Source: Chitinophaga pinensis
GTDB taxonomy: Bacteria; Bacteroidota; Bacteroidia; NS11-12g; UBA955
Reading direction: 5' to 3'
Length of the DNA stretch: 35,969 nt
Assembly: GCA_945888525.1 (NCBI GenBank)
Contig: CAMDAF010000026.1
Coordinates: forward strand, 1-35,969
A program made the position numbers and the translations under genes. The notes beneath the pieces are model-generated. The model made no database searches and was not told the DNA's origin. It saw only the letters and a list, made by a program, of their open reading frames with translations. Positions 33,060 through 35,969 of this stretch are shown piece by piece; position 1 is the first letter of the stretch, and each line of letters starts with the position of its first letter.

Positions 33060-33573
33060 GCTTCAAAAGTATATCAAAATATCGGTATTCGTATTACTAA
33101 GCGCCTGCAAATCGGAAGTTTTTAATTTCCCAGCAGAGCCGGTCTTAAGCATTAAAAAAACAGTAGAGCAGATTAAATTGAACGGCAAGGATTCTATTTT
33201 AAAAATAACTGTTCACTACACCGACGGCGATGGTGATATTGGCTTAGAACCCTCCGATACCTTGGCACCCTTTAACTATGGAGGAAAATATTTTTACAAT
33301 TTATTGGTAAAAGTTTATGCCGTTGAAAATGGCATAGGGAAAAGAATCCCAATACCTTCGAGCACAGACACGGTAAACTTTAACGACCGCATTGCAAACA
33401 TTACCCCAACAGGTAAAAACAAAGCAATTTACGGGGATTTAACAATAACATTAAGGTCGACTCCCTACCCTGGCATAAAACCAGATTCAATGTATTACAC
33501 GGTACAAATTGCAGATAGAAGTTTACACTTCAGCAACATTGTAAAAACGCCTACTATGCGTTTCGAATTTTAG
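33058..33573 (+). CDS. Lipoprotein of unknown function
   Basis: A 171-residue protein with a lipoprotein signal (MLQKYIKISVFVLLSAC, lipobox LSAC, lipidated Cys17). The mature part is beta-rich and includes HYTDGDGDIGLEPSDT, an Asp-rich run resembling a calcium-binding loop, and ends TPTMRFEF. Similar small Bacteroidota lipoproteins are annotated only as hypothetical. The ATG at 33058 overlaps the ATG of the divergent LuxE-like gene (33059) in the palindrome CATG. The 3' end overlaps the dcd gene by 4 bases. No plus-strand promoter box was seen close to the start, so its promoter must lie inside the LuxE-like coding region. Confidence 0.75.
   Translation: MLQKYIKISVFVLLSACKSEVFNFPAEPVLSIKKTVEQIKLNGKDSILKITVHYTDGDGDIGLEPSDTLAPFNYGGKYFYNLLVKVYAVENGIGKRIPIPSSTDTVNFNDRIANITPTGKNKAIYGDLTITLRSTPYPGIKPDSMYYTVQIADRSLHFSNIVKTPTMRFEF
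33064..33071 (-). promoter_or_regulatory. Promoter -7 box of the LuxE-CPBP unit
   Basis: TACTTTTG on the minus strand matches TAnnTTTG and ends 4 bases before the ATG at 33059. It lies inside the first codons of the divergent lipoprotein gene. No clear -33 TTG is present. Confidence 0.5.
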
Positions 33574-34106
33574 AATTTATTCTTCCACATCATGCTCTCA
33601 ACAGGGCGAATGGTGCGGGTGTTGTATTTTGCATTCTTCTTTTTGTTGTACATGGTTTTAACATCGCCATTTACCACAAAATAGATTAACTGACCGATAG
33701 GCATTCCGTAATAAATCTTTACAGGTTGGGCCACGCTAATTTCTAAGGTCCAGGTATTGCAAAAACCAACATCACCTTTACCTGCAGTGGCGTGGATATC
33801 GATACCTAATCGACCGGTGCTGCTTTTGCCTTCTAGAAAAGGAACATGGCTGTGCGTTTCGGTATATTCTTCGGTAACGCCCAAATACAAAGTGCCAGGC
33901 TGCAAAACAAAACCATCCTGAGGAATTTCGAAATGGTCAATTTTATTGTGCGCTTTAGAATCCAAAACGCGGTCTTGATAGGTTGCAAGGTATCTTCCAA
34001 GGTGCACATCATAACTATTGGTTCCTAAACACTCAGGGCGATAAGGCTCAATTAAAATGGTTCCCTTTTCGATTTCTTCTAAAATTTGGTAGTCTGTTAA
34101 TATCAT
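33570..34106 (-). CDS. dcd: dCTP deaminase
   Basis: A 178-residue enzyme that deaminates dCTP to dUTP on the route to dTTP. Features are MILTDYQILEEIEKG at the start, GTNSYDVHLG, and the catalytic region EGKSSTGRLGIDIHATAGKG, which contains the Arg and Ser of the family, followed by TWTLEIS with the active-site Glu. The ATG at 34106 overlaps the stop of the WD40 gene as ATGA; the frame extends a little further upstream, but this start gives the family N-terminus. It probably depends on that gene for translation. Dcd versus the bifunctional dCTP deaminase-dUTPase cannot be settled by eye. Confidence 0.92.
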   Translation of the reverse strand: MILTDYQILEEIEKGTILIEPYRPECLGTNSYDVHLGRYLATYQDRVLDSKAHNKIDHFEIPQDGFVLQPGTLYLGVTEEYTETHSHVPFLEGKSSTGRLGIDIHATAGKGDVGFCNTWTLEISVAQPVKIYYGMPIGQLIYFVVNGDVKTMYNKKKNAKYNTRTIRPVESMMWKNKF

Positions 34107-34981
34107 TTTTGGTCTTGGATTTCGAAGCACATCAGCGTGCGGTCATCACTGCACGAAATAAAATTGTTTTTATCAAACCACAAAATTTTATTCACTGAAC
34201 TTCGATGCGCGTTTTGCTTCGACAAATTTACAACTTTTAAAAGTTTGTTTTCCCTTACATCCCACAATTTTATTTCTTTGTCCATACTTCCACTCAAGAG
34301 TCTTGAATTTTCTTTGTTTACAGCCAAAGTGTGCACATGCAACAAATGGGCATTTAAAGTCTCTTTTTGTATCAAGTTGTCGTAAAAATTGATGCGCGCA
34401 TCTTTTCCCCCGCTGAACAATTTGCCAGTATTTGGATCGTAAGCCAAAGAAAAAACACTACCCTCATGGGCCAGCAAAACGTCGTCAATTTCTAAATTGT
34501 AATCTAAAATTGTAATTTTTCCATCGGAACAAGCCAAAGCGAATCCAGTTTTATAAACAATTATTTGACGGATACTTTTATTTGAAACCTGCAGCGTTTT
34601 GATTAATTCAAAATCAAGGTTAAATCCCCTCATAAAACCATCGCCAGAAACAATAAAGATGCGCTCTTGATCGAACAAAATATCAAATATTGGAGAATCC
34701 GAAACTTTCAAAAATTTAAACAAATTAAATTTAAGGTCAAACACACTGAGGTTTCCTTTTTGGGTGCCTGCCAATATATAATCTTGGGTCGAACACAAAG
34801 CATAACATGCTGCATCTAACTTTGCACGCATTACGCCGTCTTCCTGATTCAAATTCCACTCAACCAAAAGGGTGTCGGCTCCTGCGCTAAAAAAACCGTT
34901 CCCATACGGATTTAAACACATTGCATATACTGCTTGTGTATGTCCTATAAACTCGCGTATTTTTACCACCTCAATTGCCAT
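34103..34981 (-). CDS. WD40 repeat protein
   Basis: A 292-residue beta-propeller protein with about seven WD40 blades. Clear repeats include IGHTQAVYAMCLNPYGNGFF...LVEWNL, AHEGSVFSLAYDPNTGKLFS, AHLLHVHTLAVNKENSRLLS...IKLWDV and NAHRSSVNKILWF. The propeller probably serves as a protein-binding scaffold; no enzymatic domain is attached. The ATG at 34981 (MAIEVVKIREF) is chosen because the longer upstream frame runs antisense through the phosphopantetheinyl transferase gene and has no repeats. Its start codon overlaps that of the divergent gene in CATG, and its stop overlaps the dcd start. Its link with nucleotide metabolism is positional only. Confidence 0.88.
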   Translation of the reverse strand: MAIEVVKIREFIGHTQAVYAMCLNPYGNGFFSAGADTLLVEWNLNQEDGVMRAKLDAACYALCSTQDYILAGTQKGNLSVFDLKFNLFKFLKVSDSPIFDILFDQERIFIVSGDGFMRGFNLDFELIKTLQVSNKSIRQIIVYKTGFALACSDGKITILDYNLEIDDVLLAHEGSVFSLAYDPNTGKLFSGGKDARINFYDNLIQKETLNAHLLHVHTLAVNKENSRLLSGSMDKEIKLWDVRENKLLKVVNLSKQNAHRSSVNKILWFDKNNFISCSDDRTLMCFEIQDQK

Positions 34982-35579
34982 GCCTCTTGTATTTGAAAAA
35001 CAAATTACGTCTGCAAAGAAACTCGCTGTTTGGGATATAACCGAGCCCTTTGATTTTTTTCTTGAAAAATTAAAAATCGAACGCATTCCAAACCGCAATG
35101 AGCAAAGGCAAGTTGAGCAAGCTGCCGCCATGCATTTATTAAATGTATTGTCTGGCAAAGACCTTCACTTGGCCTTGGAAAAAGACAAATTCGGAAAACC
35201 ATATATTACAGACCAAGCTTGCTCGGTTTCTTTTAGCCACTCGAAAACCCTCGTGGCTTGTATGTATTGTGCCGAAGGATCAGCGGTTGGAGTTGACATT
35301 GAATACCAAAGAGAAAACATTCACTTATTGGCCAAGAAATTTTTATCAGAAAGTGATAAAACAGGTTACGAAGGAAGTCTTCACCAACAAATTTCTTGGG
35401 GCGCAAAGGAAGTATTGTATAAAATATATGGCATTAAGGAGCTTAACTTTATAAAACATTTGCATTTAAGTTTTGAGAGTAATTTGCTTTTTGGGAAAAT
35501 TTCTAAGGAGAATTATACCGCTAAATTCCAATTGGAACACACAATGATCAACCACTCGGTTTTGGTTTGGAATGTTTGA
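34980..35579 (+). CDS. 4'-phosphopantetheinyl transferase superfamily protein
   Basis: A 199-residue enzyme that moves the phosphopantetheine arm from CoA to a carrier protein. Family motifs are FSHSKTLVACMYC, VGVDIEYQRENI (metal-binding Asp/Glu) and WGAKEVLYKIYG (the W-x-x-KEA-like motif with catalytic Lys). It fits the Sfp/HetI type rather than the small AcpS type. The ATG at 34980 is preferred to an in-frame ATG at 34872, which lies deep in the WD40 gene. Its start overlaps the WD40 start in CATG. No carrier-protein or synthase gene is in the window, so it may serve fatty-acid ACP or a remote cluster. TATTTTTA, one base off the -7 consensus, lies 13 bases before the ATG. Confidence 0.88.
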   Translation: MPLVFEKQITSAKKLAVWDITEPFDFFLEKLKIERIPNRNEQRQVEQAAAMHLLNVLSGKDLHLALEKDKFGKPYITDQACSVSFSHSKTLVACMYCAEGSAVGVDIEYQRENIHLLAKKFLSESDKTGYEGSLHQQISWGAKEVLYKIYGIKELNFIKHLHLSFESNLLFGKISKENYTAKFQLEHTMINHSVLVWNV

Positions 35580-35808
35580 GTTTTGGGGATATTTTTTAAT
35601 CGCTCATTTTATTAAACAAAAAAGTAGCAATCAGTTAAATTTCAATTTATTAAGAACATCTAACCCCACACTTTTTTGCTTAAATAAATAAAAAACTTTA
35701 CATTCAAGAGGCAAAAGGTTTGCACTTTAAAGCAAAAACACCTATTATTGTTCAAGATTTTTAAAACCTTCATACCACATTTTGATGGTTTTAAATGTCT
35801 AAATAAAA

Positions 35809-35969
35809 ATGAAACATTTGAAACCGTCGATTCTCTTTATCCTGCTAATGCGTTTGAGCATGCTTAATGCCTGTGACGTAATCAATGGATCTGACATTAT
35901 CTTCAGACACCTAGGAGGCTATAAATACCACGTAAAATTTGTTTTATACCACCAATGTGTTTGTAAACT
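35809..35969 (+). CDS. Start of a probable secreted surface protein, cut by the window end
   Basis: An open frame from ATG 35809 runs off the window after 53 codons. It begins MKHLKPSILFILLMRLSML, a signal peptide, and continues NACDVINGSDIIFRHLGGYK and YHVKFVLYHQCVCK. Many large Bacteroidota surface proteins begin their mature part with a similar (G)(S/G)DI.Y.CLGG..Y.V...LYRDC pattern and carry gliding-motility or type IX sorting domains at the far end. That assignment rests on this short stretch only. The 229 bases before it are intergenic, with a weak hairpin at 35716-35743 and another at 35763-35791, and no clear promoter box. Confidence 0.6.
   Translation, partial: MKHLKPSILFILLMRLSMLNACDVINGSDIIFRHLGGYKYHVKFVLYHQCVCK

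Noticed and set aside
34872-34979. Longer phosphopantetheinyl transferase start at 34872
   Set aside because: The added 36 residues are antisense to the WD40 coding region and do not belong to the family N-terminus.
34982-35158. Longer WD40 start at 35158
   Set aside because: The extra 59 residues are antisense to the phosphopantetheinyl transferase gene, are Cys-rich without pattern and lack WD40 repeats.

Overview
The window is chromosomal DNA from a member of the Bacteroidota. The evidence is a complete Alternative Complex III operon, two type IX secretion cargo proteins with typical C-terminal sorting modules, many promoter boxes of the Bacteroidota form TAnnTTTG, few Shine-Dalgarno sequences and AT-rich DNA. 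The gene content fits a free-living aerobic Chitinophagales-, Sphingobacteriales- or Cytophagales-like organism, but the order cannot be fixed from this window. There are no rRNA or tRNA genes, CRISPR arrays, insertion sequences or phage genes.

Layout. 1-1405: a thiolase. 1406-2650: the debris of an inorganic-carbon uptake locus. A frameshifted C-terminal end of a NuoL/DabB-type proton-conducting subunit is joined by an ATGA overlap to an intact DUF2490 outer-membrane protein gene. That gene in turn overlaps the first ~55 codons of a SulP anion transporter, which carries an in-frame stop and is truncated. 2649-9676 (minus): a divalent-metal efflux operon read as small His-containing protein, CzcA-CzcC fusion pump, CzcB adaptor, CDF exporter. 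9751-18477 (minus): actABCDEF, the quinol:cytochrome c oxidoreductase, ending at a strong hairpin terminator whose stem also holds the -33 box of the metal operon promoter. 18663-23356 (minus): two secreted type IX cargo proteins. 23462-28008: fmt, a convergent TlpA-like thioredoxin, a large secreted zinc metalloprotease and an RRM RNA-binding protein. 28070-30882 (minus): a possible sorted surface protein, a lone ABC ATPase, the tRNA methyltransferase MnmD and CoA-transferase subunit A. 30883-31155: an intergenic region with a possible small RNA. 31156-35579: CPBP protease and LuxE-like protein, a lipoprotein, dcd and a WD40 protein, and a phosphopantetheinyl transferase. 35809 to the end: the start of another probable surface protein.

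How it works together. ActA-F moves electrons from menaquinol to a cytochrome c or directly to an oxidase and conserves energy; no oxidase genes follow it here. The Czc/CDF operon is a self-contained three-compartment metal exporter: CDF moves metal from cytoplasm to periplasm, and CzcCBA moves it from periplasm to outside. The type IX cargo and the end-of-window protein are surface or secreted products whose translocon lies elsewhere.

The most notable points are the decayed DabB/DUF2490/SulP locus, the CzcA-CzcC fusion with an intact internal start and signal peptide, two divergent gene pairs whose start codons overlap inside a CATG palindrome, and a series of genes whose TAnnTTTG box is so close to the start codon that the mRNA should be leaderless. 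No clearly new defence or biosynthetic system was found.
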